Assembly (NCBI GenBank): GCA_002482725.1 | Contig: DLGO01000013.1 | Location: 1-13,278, forward strand | Direction: 5' to 3' | DNA: 13,278 bases | DNA from: Bacteroidetes bacterium UBA7692 | GTDB taxonomy: Bacteria > Bacteroidota > Bacteroidia > Chitinophagales > LD1 | Part shown: piece by piece, positions 6,730 to 13,278 of the stretch | Layout: each line of letters starts with the position of its first letter | Numbering within the stretch: the first letter of the stretch is position 1 | Translations under genes and position numbers: made by a program | The notes under the pieces: generated by a model | Told to the model about the DNA's origin: nothing | Databases searched by the model: none | The model's input: the letters and a program-made list of their open reading frames with translations, nothing else

Positions 6730-7661
6730 TTTAGTAGATTGCTTAGGCGGTTTTCTGATTTGCTGAACAGGTATGGTATAACGGCAAGCAGCAGTGGCGG
6801 AAAGCCAAAGCATAGTGCCAAAAGAATACCTTGCGGTATGGTTAATGTGTCGGGGTATGCGGCATACTTGATAATGACGCGGCATACCAGAAATGCCCAG
6901 CCCATTAATAAGAAAAGTAGCAGTACGTCTATGCTTTCGGGGGAGTAGATGCCGAGCGTTATGGCTATGGGAAGTACGAGATATGCGGAATGGAGTACCG
7001 CTGTTTTTATTTTGCGGAACAGGAACATCTTTGGGCTGAGGTTGTGCATCCATACATAGTATTGGTGCTCGGGCTGTGTATAGTAGGTAAGGGTGACAGC
7101 AAACACCAGTAGCAATGCAAACATGCCGAGGTTGAAATTGCCTACGGCAACAGCAATGATGGTGAGCGCATACGCTATAAAAATCAGGTAAAAGGTGTTA
7201 CGGAAGCCTGTGGTAAATTCGAACGGCTTTCTGTAGAATGGTGTAGGGATGACCAGATTGATTGATGTGCGGAAATTGACAACGGCAAAGAGTGCAGCGA
7301 TTACAGTTAGTGTTAATGCAGAAAGCAATTGCACTTTAAGTAGTAGCACAAGCAGAAATGGAAATGCTACAATGAAGTTCTCTGCGAGCCTTAGCCGTTT
7401 CAATTTACCATCGCCAAAGCAAAGCTTCAGGAAATCGTTTCGCCTGGTTTCGGATAGCCCGCTGATAAGGGATACGGCACTCAGCAGATAGATATATTGG
7501 GCAAGTTCTGTTTTGTAGAACAGGTAAGTAGAAACAGCAACGAAGCCGACGAAAAGGAAGAGATATGCCAATACAGGCTGGATGCCCAAGTCCTGAAACT
7601 GGCGGTTCATCATCCTGTATTGAAGTTGGAAGTATTCTTTCACTGGTTGCGCTGCTGCCAA
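6726..7661 (-). CDS. ABC transporter membrane subunit (polytopic membrane protein)
   Basis: This integral membrane protein of up to 311 aa has about nine apolar segments (roughly residues 29-48, 53-70, 94-110, 111-130, 155-173, 177-193, 221-239, 243-262, 276-298). It is the obvious partner of the ATPase whose ATG overlaps its TGA. I do not recognise a named family. The layout of one membrane protein plus one ATPase with a variant signature motif fits an ABC-2-like exporter found in Bacteroidota without known substrate. The start is uncertain. The frame begins after a stop at 7677-7679 and has no ATG before Met17/Met18; the TTG at 7661 is used here, while GTG at 7643 and the ATG codons at 7613 or 7610 are alternatives. 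The first apolar segment begins only after residue 28, so any of these leaves the membrane part intact. Confidence 0.82.
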   Translation of the reverse strand: MAAAQPVKEYFQLQYRMMNRQFQDLGIQPVLAYLFLFVGFVAVSTYLFYKTELAQYIYLLSAVSLISGLSETRRNDFLKLCFGDGKLKRLRLAENFIVAFPFLLVLLLKVQLLSALTLTVIAALFAVVNFRTSINLVIPTPFYRKPFEFTTGFRNTFYLIFIAYALTIIAVAVGNFNLGMFALLLVFAVTLTYYTQPEHQYYVWMHNLSPKMFLFRKIKTAVLHSAYLVLPIAITLGIYSPESIDVLLLFLLMGWAFLVCRVIIKYAAYPDTLTIPQGILLALCFGFPPLLLAVIPYLFSKSENRLSNLLK

Positions 7662-7836
7662 AATAGTAAGCAGGAATTAAATGGAGATGGATTTTTTGTG
7701 GTGTTAGGATTTATTGAGAGGGGCGGAGGTATTAAGGCAATGGATGATTTGTTTTAAAAAGAATTTTTGAATGCAATTATATCGCATGACGTGCTCTAGG
7801 TTTATGATAGATTTAGTTCAGCCTATTTGTCAACAA

Positions 7837-7855
7837 GGGCGAACGCAGTTCGCCC
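7837..7855. repeat. G+C-rich extragenic palindrome (REP-like)
   Basis: GGGCGAAC (7837-7844) and GTTCGCCC (7848-7855) form a perfect 8-bp stem with a 3-nt loop, flanked by CAA on the left and CTACA on the right. It stands in otherwise A+T-rich, non-coding DNA between the DUF5686 stop (7918) and the permease start (7661). There is no T run on either side, so it is a poor Rho-independent terminator, though the hairpin may stabilise the 3' end of the DUF5686 message. The shape (GGGCGA...TCGCCCCTAC) matches a type of dispersed palindrome that I recall from many bacterial genomes. Only one copy is present in this window. Confidence 0.55.
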
Positions 7856-7917
7856 CTACATAAATACACCATACGGTTGCTTTATCCTACGTGGGGAAGT
7901 GCTATTTCATACCTTGC

Positions 7918-10395
7918 CTAAAAACTCGGTACTATCGCAATCTTCACGCCGAAGTTTTGTGCACCGGGTGTGTCGCGGTGAGTGGCGCGCCATACAAAGC
8001 TTACCTGTGCTACTTTTAGGATGTTTTCTATACCGAAGCCTACCTCTACATAGGGTATGGAGCTGGCGGAGGCTGAATTGATGAATGGTATTACCAGGTT
8101 TCTGTTGGCTGCAGAGTAGCCTCCCCACAGGGCTTTTACCGTTACCATTTCGCGCAGCTTGGCTTTTTTGATCAGGGGTATGTGGTTGAACAGCAGCCCT
8201 TCGAAGTGGTGCTCGTACCAAAGCGATACGTACTTATCGTTTATAAACTCAAATGGCATGGTAAGCTGGTAGCTGAGCCTGTCGCGGAAGATGCTCAGGT
8301 TACTGGGTGCCACATAAGCCGCCGGGTATGGCACCTGGCCAAGCATGTAGCCACCGTTCAGGCTTATGTAGGCATAGCCTGCCACACGCATGTACAGCAG
8401 GTGCTTTATCTCTGCTTCAAACTTGTGGTAGTTGTAGCCACCGGGCATCAGTACGTTGCCAAGGCCGAGGGTGTACTTGATGGAGATGCTTGGTGTTTTG
8501 GATGGGATAAACCTGCGGTAGCCGTAGTAGAAAAGGTACTGCTCGGTTTTGCAGAAGCGCAGCTCTGCCGATAGCTCATTGGTATAGAACTTATTGATGT
8601 CTTTGGTAGTGCCGTCCCTCTCCTGTGACTGGAAGGTATAGAACTGCGGCATGGACAGGTAGTTTGTCCTGTGGAAGCTAACCGTGCTGGAGAGCCCCTT
8701 GAACCAATCGCGCTCGTAGTCTATGCCTGCCGACTGTGCCCTTATTACCTGACGCTTACCCGAAAAAAGGGTGAGTATATTGTCGAATGTAAGCAATGGG
8801 TTGGTTTGCCCGGGCATTACCATATCGTCTTTCAGGCGAAGGCCAATGGCATGCCAGCGGTCGTACTTGGCGGGCAGCATAAAGCGGCCCTCGAGGTGGT
8901 ATTTTACGCGCTTGTCCTGAAAGCCATAAGCCACGTGGCCGTAGAGCCACACTATGCGGCTGAAATACTCGTTGGTGCGCACGCCCAGCTTAACCCTATA
9001 CCCCTCTACGGCATTTCGGCTTACAAACTGGTACACCTTGCCAAACTCTACCGGGCCAGCGCGCAGGTTGCCTGTAGCCAGCAGGTTGCCCGTCCATTTA
9101 ATGGCTTTGAATGCCCTTAAGCGATTGGCAGAATCCAATGCTTGATATACATGCAGCTCGGATGAGTCGAGCGGGGTAAAGCGGAGGCTATCCAAAAATG
9201 TATAGGGATGGTTCCAGTAGTTTTTTACCAGTATATCATCTTTTTTCCTGGCGACGCTATCAGGTACAATGAAGTCGGTGATGATGGAATCGCGCTCGGT
9301 GTATTTGGTTACGTAGACAGAAATCTTGTTCGACTTCTCCAGCAGGTTTCCTGTGGCGCTTACGGTTTCATCGCTTAGCAGCCAGCGATTATCCACCTGC
9401 TCAAATTGCTGGTGGATGGAATAGTCGGTAAGGAAGTTGAGGTTGGCGTTTTGGTTTGGGCGGAAGTCGATGGCACGTATACCCCAGGTGGCGGAGTCAA
9501 TTTCTACATTGCCCTTTATGGCTACGTCGGCTTTGTTGCGCGCTACGAAGTTCAGCACATAGGTGACATGTGTTTCTGTGCGTATGGTATCGAGGATATG
9601 ATAGGTATAGGTAAGCTGCGCACCTGTGGAGAAAGGGGAGGTGAATGCCTTGCCCGCTATTAGGTACACATTGTCGTACAGGTCTATAGGCTCGAACTGG
9701 GCGGCCAGCAGGTTGGCTATCTTATTGCCTTTAACACCGGATGTTTTGCGGTAGTAAACGATCTTGCGGTTGACCTTGGGTGTGGCGCGGTGGAAGGTTT
9801 CGTTGTACTCTTCCTGCATTAGCAGGGGATAAAACCTTTTGCCGCTGAGGGTAGTGTCGGGGTAGTCGAAGAAGAACCTGAATGGCCTGATAGCGCGGCT
9901 GTTGATGAACTTATCCGAAGCATTCAGCAGCGAAATAATGAGCTTGGTATGTTCCTTGAATTTGTATGCTGCTATACCTTTGGAATTATTGTACTGCTTA
10001 TAAAATTGCACTTGCTTCAGCAGGTACAGGGCAGTAGTATCTATTTCGCGTTTGCGCCTTTTAGTAGGCTTTATGGTGACTTCCTGCAGCTCAATATTCG
10101 TTGGCTTCAGCTCAATAACGATATCATCAAGGCTTTTACCCGGTAGGGTGTAAATCTGGGTTTTGTAGCCGATGGCGGATATTTTTAACTTGAAAGGACG
10201 GTTGTTAGCAGCCATTATAAATTTGCCCGAAGAATCTGTAAGCGCACCTGCACTGGATTCGGAAAAGCGCACATTGGCAAAATCGATAGGCAGCTTGGTA
10301 GTGGCATCTATAACAAACCCTGTGATTTGTATGGATTGGCTGAAGCCAAACACATAACAAATACTCAGCATCAATAAGAGCACACCTTTTTTCAT
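7918..10395 (-). CDS. DUF5686 outer-membrane beta-barrel with CarboxypepD_reg-like domain
   Basis: This 825-aa protein is predicted to sit in the outer membrane. A signal peptide covers residues 1-20 (MKKGVLLLMLSICYVFGFSQ). Residues about 22-100 are a carboxypeptidase-regulatory-like beta-sandwich (ITGFVIDATTKLPIDFANV, ALTDSSGKFIM, LKISAIGYKT). A basic stretch TKRRKRE (111-117) follows, then the long DUF5686 region starting with a helix comparable to the NPA..LIRKV element of the family. The second half consists of alternating strands rich in Tyr, Phe and Trp, and the chain ends in Phe, as barrel proteins recognised by the BAM complex usually do. The molecular function of DUF5686 proteins is not established. 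The GbsR-like regulator gene lies 105 bp upstream on the same strand, and the gap carries an inverted repeat also found in the regulator's promoter, so control by that regulator is likely. Confidence 0.9.
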   Translation of the reverse strand: MKKGVLLLMLSICYVFGFSQSIQITGFVIDATTKLPIDFANVRFSESSAGALTDSSGKFIMAANNRPFKLKISAIGYKTQIYTLPGKSLDDIVIELKPTNIELQEVTIKPTKRRKREIDTTALYLLKQVQFYKQYNNSKGIAAYKFKEHTKLIISLLNASDKFINSRAIRPFRFFFDYPDTTLSGKRFYPLLMQEEYNETFHRATPKVNRKIVYYRKTSGVKGNKIANLLAAQFEPIDLYDNVYLIAGKAFTSPFSTGAQLTYTYHILDTIRTETHVTYVLNFVARNKADVAIKGNVEIDSATWGIRAIDFRPNQNANLNFLTDYSIHQQFEQVDNRWLLSDETVSATGNLLEKSNKISVYVTKYTERDSIITDFIVPDSVARKKDDILVKNYWNHPYTFLDSLRFTPLDSSELHVYQALDSANRLRAFKAIKWTGNLLATGNLRAGPVEFGKVYQFVSRNAVEGYRVKLGVRTNEYFSRIVWLYGHVAYGFQDKRVKYHLEGRFMLPAKYDRWHAIGLRLKDDMVMPGQTNPLLTFDNILTLFSGKRQVIRAQSAGIDYERDWFKGLSSTVSFHRTNYLSMPQFYTFQSQERDGTTKDINKFYTNELSAELRFCKTEQYLFYYGYRRFIPSKTPSISIKYTLGLGNVLMPGGYNYHKFEAEIKHLLYMRVAGYAYISLNGGYMLGQVPYPAAYVAPSNLSIFRDRLSYQLTMPFEFINDKYVSLWYEHHFEGLLFNHIPLIKKAKLREMVTVKALWGGYSAANRNLVIPFINSASASSIPYVEVGFGIENILKVAQVSFVWRATHRDTPGAQNFGVKIAIVPSF

Positions 10396-10462
10396 ACCTC
10401 TTTGTCGTTTAGCTATCCGTTAAATTTTACTGCCAGCTGCTTTTTATCTATAATTAACTAGT

Positions 10463-10484
10463 TAGTTCTGTATTAAAAGAACTA
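10463..10484. promoter_or_regulatory. Candidate operator A, upstream of the DUF5686 gene
   Basis: A perfect inverted repeat, TAGTTCT (10463-10469), 8 nt, AGAACTA (10478-10484), lies 68 bp upstream of the DUF5686 start and 16 bp after the regulator's stop codon. The same arms with the same 8-nt spacing occur once more in the window, in the regulator's promoter (11017-11038). An overlapping palindrome AACTAGTT sits at 10456-10463. On the minus strand a TTTG (10495-10492) lies 19 nt before a TA (10472-10471), but the rest of a -7 element is missing, so a promoter here is only a weak suggestion. Confidence 0.6.
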
Positions 10485-10500
10485 GTACGTGCAAAAAAAA

Positions 10501-10977
10501 TTAACCGGCCTGTTGTGTTTTCTTCCAACGGGAAAAGATGTCGGGTATTTCTTTCTCAAAAGTCCTCAGAAAATTGATCACCTCTGTCAGGTTGCCGTTG
10601 AGCTCTTTAGTATCTTTTGGCCGCTGAGCCAGTATTTCGGATAGGATAGTAGAGATAGTAGTAAGGCTTTCGAAGCTCTTTTGCATTTCGGCTTCCCACT
10701 CCTTTATGTTGCTCTTGAAATAGCGCTTACGTTGGCCGGGCATGGTGATGTAGGATATTTTACCGATGTTCAGTAATAGATTGATGGCATTGCTCACCGC
10801 GCTCTTGCTTAGGTTCAGCTTTTGTTGTATTTCTTCGAAGCTGAGTTCGGGTTTGTCATTGATGAGCAGCAAGGCTACGATCCTGGCAGCAGCCGGCTGC
10901 ATACCGGAGCGTTCCTGTATGACACCAAACTTTTCAATCAGGCTCTTTTGCTCGGGGGATAAGGCTTTTTCGCTCAT
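10501..10977 (-). CDS. GbsR/MarR-type transcriptional regulator
   Basis: This 158-aa cytosolic DNA-binding protein resembles GbsR-like winged-helix regulators. The N-terminal helix (KSLIEKFGVIQERSGMQPAAARIVALLLI, 11-39) is the family hallmark. Residues 46-70 form the helix-turn-helix with recognition helix SKSAVSNAINLLL (57-69), and 73-87 (KISYITMPGQRKRYF) form the wing. The C-terminal part (92-150) is a long helical region likely used for dimerisation. In Bacillus, GbsR senses choline and represses osmoprotectant genes; the ligand of the Bacteroidota members is unknown. The gene lies between two copies of one inverted repeat, one in its own promoter and one before the downstream DUF5686 gene, so it probably controls both. 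The ATG at 10977 fits the family start and a leader of about 15 nt from the predicted promoter. Confidence 0.9.
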   Translation of the reverse strand: MSEKALSPEQKSLIEKFGVIQERSGMQPAAARIVALLLINDKPELSFEEIQQKLNLSKSAVSNAINLLLNIGKISYITMPGQRKRYFKSNIKEWEAEMQKSFESLTTISTILSEILAQRPKDTKELNGNLTEVINFLRTFEKEIPDIFSRWKKTQQAG

Positions 10978-10996
10978 GTGGCTTATTTGTATAGCG

Positions 10997-11027
10997 CAAA
11001 TATAGTATGGTTCTGTTGGTTCTGAAA
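10997..11027 (-). promoter_or_regulatory. Bacteroidota-type promoter of the GbsR-like gene
   Basis: On the minus strand, TTTC (11027-11024, one mismatch to TTTG) is followed after 19 nt by TATATTTG (11004-10997), a full match to the -7 form TAnnTTTG. The -7 box ends 19 nt before the ATG of the regulator, which gives a very short leader. The -33 element lies within candidate operator B. Confidence 0.62.
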
Positions 11028-11038
11028 TTTAAGAACTA
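11017..11038. promoter_or_regulatory. Candidate operator B, over the regulator's -33 element
   Basis: TGGTTCT (11017-11023), 8 nt, AGAACTA (11032-11038) repeats operator A with a single substitution in the left arm (G for A). It covers the -33 position of the regulator's predicted promoter, a placement expected for autorepression. The left half (GGTTCTG, 11018-11024) is also repeated directly at 11009-11015, which could be an extra half-site. Confidence 0.6.
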
Positions 11039-11043
11039 ATATT

Positions 11044-11100
11044 TTGAGGTATTTAACGAAATTTCATTATCCGACTATCCAGGTCGCAAGAAATACTCAA
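11044..11100. other. Imperfect inverted repeat downstream of argH
   Basis: TTGAG-G-TATTT (11044-11054) can pair with AAATACTCAA (11091-11100), leaving one bulged G and a 36-nt loop. It lies in the 75-bp gap between the argH stop and operator B, where a terminator for the arginine operon would be expected. The long loop and lack of a T run make a standard Rho-independent terminator unlikely; it may be an RNA 3'-end structure or chance. Confidence 0.25.
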
Positions 11101-11112
11101 GTGGGTTTCACC

Positions 11113-12432
11113 TTATCCTGGTATTTGGCTAGCGAGGCTTGCCTGAAGCTTCTCCATCATCTGCTTTATCTGCCTGTTGCCAAGGTTGCCGATGCTTCCT
11201 GTGTGGGTGTGCGCTACCTGCTTCTCCGGGGAAAAGGTATGCTCGTTTACGGATTTGCCTACTGCCTTATACGCATCGCGAAAGGGCATACCACTTACTA
11301 CCAGTTTGTTCAGCTCCTCTACCGTGAACAGGAGGTCAAATTTGGGATGGGCTAGTATGTCTGCTTCTACCTCTATATTCTGCAGGCTGAAGAACATCAT
11401 GTGCAGGCAATCATTGATGGTATCGATAGCCGGGAAAATAATTTCTTTAGTGAGCTGCATATCGCGGTGGTAGCCCGATGGCAGGTTGTTGCACAATAGT
11501 GTCATTTCATTTGGTGCGGCCTGAAGCCTGTTGCATTTGGCACGTATGAGCTCAAATATGTCAGGGTTTTTTTTGTGCGGCATAATACTGGAGCCTGTAG
11601 TAAGCGACTCGGGAAATGATATGTAGCCAAGCTGCTGGGTGATATACAGGCAAATGTCGTAGCTGAGTTTCGACAGAGTGGCAGCAATAGATGCTATGGC
11701 CGTTAGGGTGGCCTTTTCTGTTTTACCACGGGTCATTTGTGCATATACAGCGTTGTAGTTCATTTCGCCGAAGCCGAGCAAATGGGTCGTTAGCTCCCTG
11801 TCCAGCGGAAATCCCGAACCATAGCCTGCACCCGAGCCAAGCGGATTTTTGTCAGCTATTTTGTAGGCGGCGGTTAGTTGCTCCATATCGTCTACAAGGC
11901 TCTCTGCATAGGCGCCAAACCATAGGCCAAACGATGACGGCATTGCCAGCTGCAGGTGTGTGTAGCCAGGTAGTAGTTTGTCCTTATGCTGCTCGCTTAG
12001 TTGTTGCAGCAGGTCAAATAATTGTCCGGTGCTGCCTGCAATTCCTTTCAGGGCATGTTTCAGGTATAGCTTTATATCTACCAGCACCTGGTCATTTCGC
12101 GAGCGGCCGGTATGCAGTTTTTTGCCTGCCTCGCCTTTGCGCTCTGTGAGCAATTTTTCAATTTGCGAATGAACATCTTCCACATGTTCCTCTATAACAA
12201 ATGCACCTCTTTTAATTTCGTCCAGGATATCATGTAGCCCTAGCTTTATATCTTCAAATTCCGGCATGGTAAGTATGCCGGTGTGTGCCAGCATTTCGGC
12301 ATGGGCGAGCGAACCCAGCGCATCAAATTCTGCCAGGCGCATGTCCCAGGTACGGTCGTTGCCTACGGTAAACCTTTCGGTAATCAATGCTTTATCATCA
12401 ACGGAATGCCCGTCTTTTTGCCAAAGTTTCAT
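11113..12432 (-). CDS. argH: Argininosuccinate lyase
   Basis: This enzyme catalyses the last step of arginine biosynthesis, splitting argininosuccinate into arginine and fumarate in the cytoplasm as a homotetramer. The 439-aa sequence belongs to the fumarase/aspartase superfamily. It has HTGRSRNDQ (107-115), GYTHLQ with the catalytic-region His159 (156-161), and the signature loop GSSIMPHKKNPD (280-291) holding the catalytic serine. Length is normal for Bacteroidota ArgH (about 440-450), and the N-terminus MKLWQKD is typical for them. The ATG overlaps the TGA of the upstream deacylase gene as ATGA, so the two are cotranscribed and translationally coupled. The gene is probably the last of an arginine operon entering from the right. 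Confidence 0.97.
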   Translation of the reverse strand: MKLWQKDGHSVDDKALITERFTVGNDRTWDMRLAEFDALGSLAHAEMLAHTGILTMPEFEDIKLGLHDILDEIKRGAFVIEEHVEDVHSQIEKLLTERKGEAGKKLHTGRSRNDQVLVDIKLYLKHALKGIAGSTGQLFDLLQQLSEQHKDKLLPGYTHLQLAMPSSFGLWFGAYAESLVDDMEQLTAAYKIADKNPLGSGAGYGSGFPLDRELTTHLLGFGEMNYNAVYAQMTRGKTEKATLTAIASIAATLSKLSYDICLYITQQLGYISFPESLTTGSSIMPHKKNPDIFELIRAKCNRLQAAPNEMTLLCNNLPSGYHRDMQLTKEIIFPAIDTINDCLHMMFFSLQNIEVEADILAHPKFDLLFTVEELNKLVVSGMPFRDAYKAVGKSVNEHTFSPEKQVAHTHTGSIGNLGNRQIKQMMEKLQASLASQIPG

Positions 12433-13278
12433 GCTGCGTTTATTTTTTGAGAATAAGATTCGATAAGTTGTATGTAGGTATCAATTGCCTGCTCTATTTC
12501 TGCTATGTAAATGAACTCATCGGCACTATGCGAGCGCCTGGTGTCGCCCGGGCCGATCTTGACAACGGGCCATGGCATTAGTGCCATGTCGGAGGTAGTA
12601 GCAGAGCCAAACTGCGGGATACCAAGGTCTTTGGCCGCGAGCACCATGGCATGGTTGGGTGAAATATAAGATGGCTTTATGCGGGTAGAGCGTTCCTTTA
12701 CAGCGCAGTTCACATGTTGGCGTATAGTAGTGAGTAGCTGCTGGTGTGTATAGCATTCGTTTAGCCGCACATCCACTACAAAATGGCACTCTGCGGGAAT
12801 CTGATTGTGCGCTGTGCCTGCATTGATTACGGTTACATTCATATTCACAGGACCAAGCCATTCCGATGTTTTGTCAAACCGGTAAGTGCTGAACCATGCA
12901 ATATCCTGCATAGCTCGGTAGATGGCATTTATGCCTTCGTTGTTGGCGGCGTGTCCCGCCTGCCCGCTCGCTGTACAGTCCAGCACCATAAGGCCGCGCT
13001 CGGCAATGGCCATCTTCATTTGGGTGGGTTCTCCCACTATGGCTACTGCTATATCACCCAGTTCGGGTATAAGGCATTCTATACCACTGCTGCCGGATAT
13101 TTCCTCTTCTGCACTGGCCACATATATCAGGTTGAAATCCAACTCTGGCATAGGATAGAAATGAAGGAATGCACCCAGCAGCGAAACCAGTGGACCGCCT
13201 GCATCGTTGCTGCCAAGTCCGTATAGCTTGCCATCTTCTTTCGTGGCTTTGAATGGGTCGCGCGTGTAGCCGCTGTTT
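12429..13278 (-). CDS. argE: ArgE-type M20 deacylase (N-acylornithine/N-acylcitrulline), 5' end outside the window
   Basis: This is a zinc-dependent M20 amidohydrolase of arginine biosynthesis. The frame is open through the right edge; the ATG at 13151 is internal, since the frame before it reads on as good M20 sequence. In the 282 visible residues (numbered from base 13277) one sees the metal-bridging aspartate in GSNDAGG (22-28), the catalytic glutamate segment SAEEEISGSSGI (55-66), GEPT (82-85), the lid/dimer domain with GQAGHAA (105-111) and the late metal ligand His250 in RRSHSADEFI. The first metal-ligand motif (HxD) lies outside. Coupling to argH supports the role. In Bacteroidota the substrate may be N-succinyl- or N-acetylcitrulline rather than N-acetylornithine, because the phylum often carries an acylornithine transcarbamylase; the window cannot decide this. 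Confidence 0.9.
   Translation of the reverse strand, partial: NSGYTRDPFKATKEDGKLYGLGSNDAGGPLVSLLGAFLHFYPMPELDFNLIYVASAEEEISGSSGIECLIPELGDIAVAIVGEPTQMKMAIAERGLMVLDCTASGQAGHAANNEGINAIYRAMQDIAWFSTYRFDKTSEWLGPVNMNVTVINAGTAHNQIPAECHFVVDVRLNECYTHQQLLTTIRQHVNCAVKERSTRIKPSYISPNHAMVLAAKDLGIPQFGSATTSDMALMPWPVVKIGPGDTRRSHSADEFIYIAEIEQAIDTYIQLIESYSQKINAA

Noticed and set aside
6730..7053. The ABC ATPase reading frame stays open for 108 codons before the chosen ATG.
   Set aside because: It overlaps the permease gene in another frame, is rich in Arg, His and Pro without domain character, and the ATG at 6729 gives the standard ABC N-terminus with an ATGA overlap.
10463..11038. The pair of inverted repeats as ends of an insertion sequence carrying the regulator gene.
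   Set aside because: Each copy is itself palindromic and sits at a promoter or upstream gap, there is no transposase and no target duplication was seen. An operator explains them better.
12429..13151. The deacylase gene as a complete 240-residue protein starting at the ATG at 13151.
   Set aside because: The frame continues upstream through clear M20 sequence, including the GSNDAGG metal motif, up to the window edge. The gene is cut by the window, not short.

Overview
The window looks like chromosomal DNA of a Bacteroidota bacterium, most likely from the Chitinophagales/Sphingobacteriales side. Four things point there: a secreted esterase with a C-terminal type IX secretion (T9SS) sorting domain, a CarboxypepD_reg + DUF5686 outer-membrane barrel, two matches to the Bacteroidota promoter form (TTTG about 17-19 nt upstream of TAnnTTTG), and an argE-argH pair of the type found in that phylum's arginine operons. 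Shine-Dalgarno sites are weak or absent, as expected there. No phage, transposase, CRISPR array or plasmid gene was seen.

Left part (1-3346), plus strand: the 3' nine-tenths of metG (methionyl-tRNA synthetase with a fused tRNA-binding domain; the 5' end is cut off), then a secreted alpha/beta-hydrolase closed by a strong 13-bp hairpin terminator. Next are two tandem arginine tRNA genes (anticodons CCU and CCG), which read the AGG and CGG codons. They are followed by two plus-strand genes: an A+T-rich cytosolic protein that I could not name and a DUF1826-like protein with a possible HxD...H...R iron/2-oxoglutarate site.

Middle (4877-7661): a minus-strand dihydrofolate-reductase/RibD-C-like gene with a recognisable promoter, a small plus-strand lipoprotein, and a minus-strand, translationally coupled ABC permease/ATPase pair (ATGA overlap). 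A short intergenic stretch (7662-7917) carries a G+C-rich palindrome resembling a dispersed extragenic repeat.

Right part (7918-13278), all minus strand: a DUF5686 outer-membrane protein gene lies downstream of a GbsR/MarR-type regulator gene. The DNA on both sides of the regulator carries the same inverted repeat (TAGTTCT-N8-AGAACTA, with one substitution in one copy). One copy lies over the -33 element of the regulator's own promoter; the other lies in the gap before the DUF5686 gene. This suggests a small self-regulated module controlling an envelope protein, and I consider it the most interesting signal here. The window ends with argH and the 3' part of an ArgE-type M20 deacylase gene (ATGA overlap), the tail of an arginine biosynthesis operon. 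All intergenic stretches are shorter than 300 bases.
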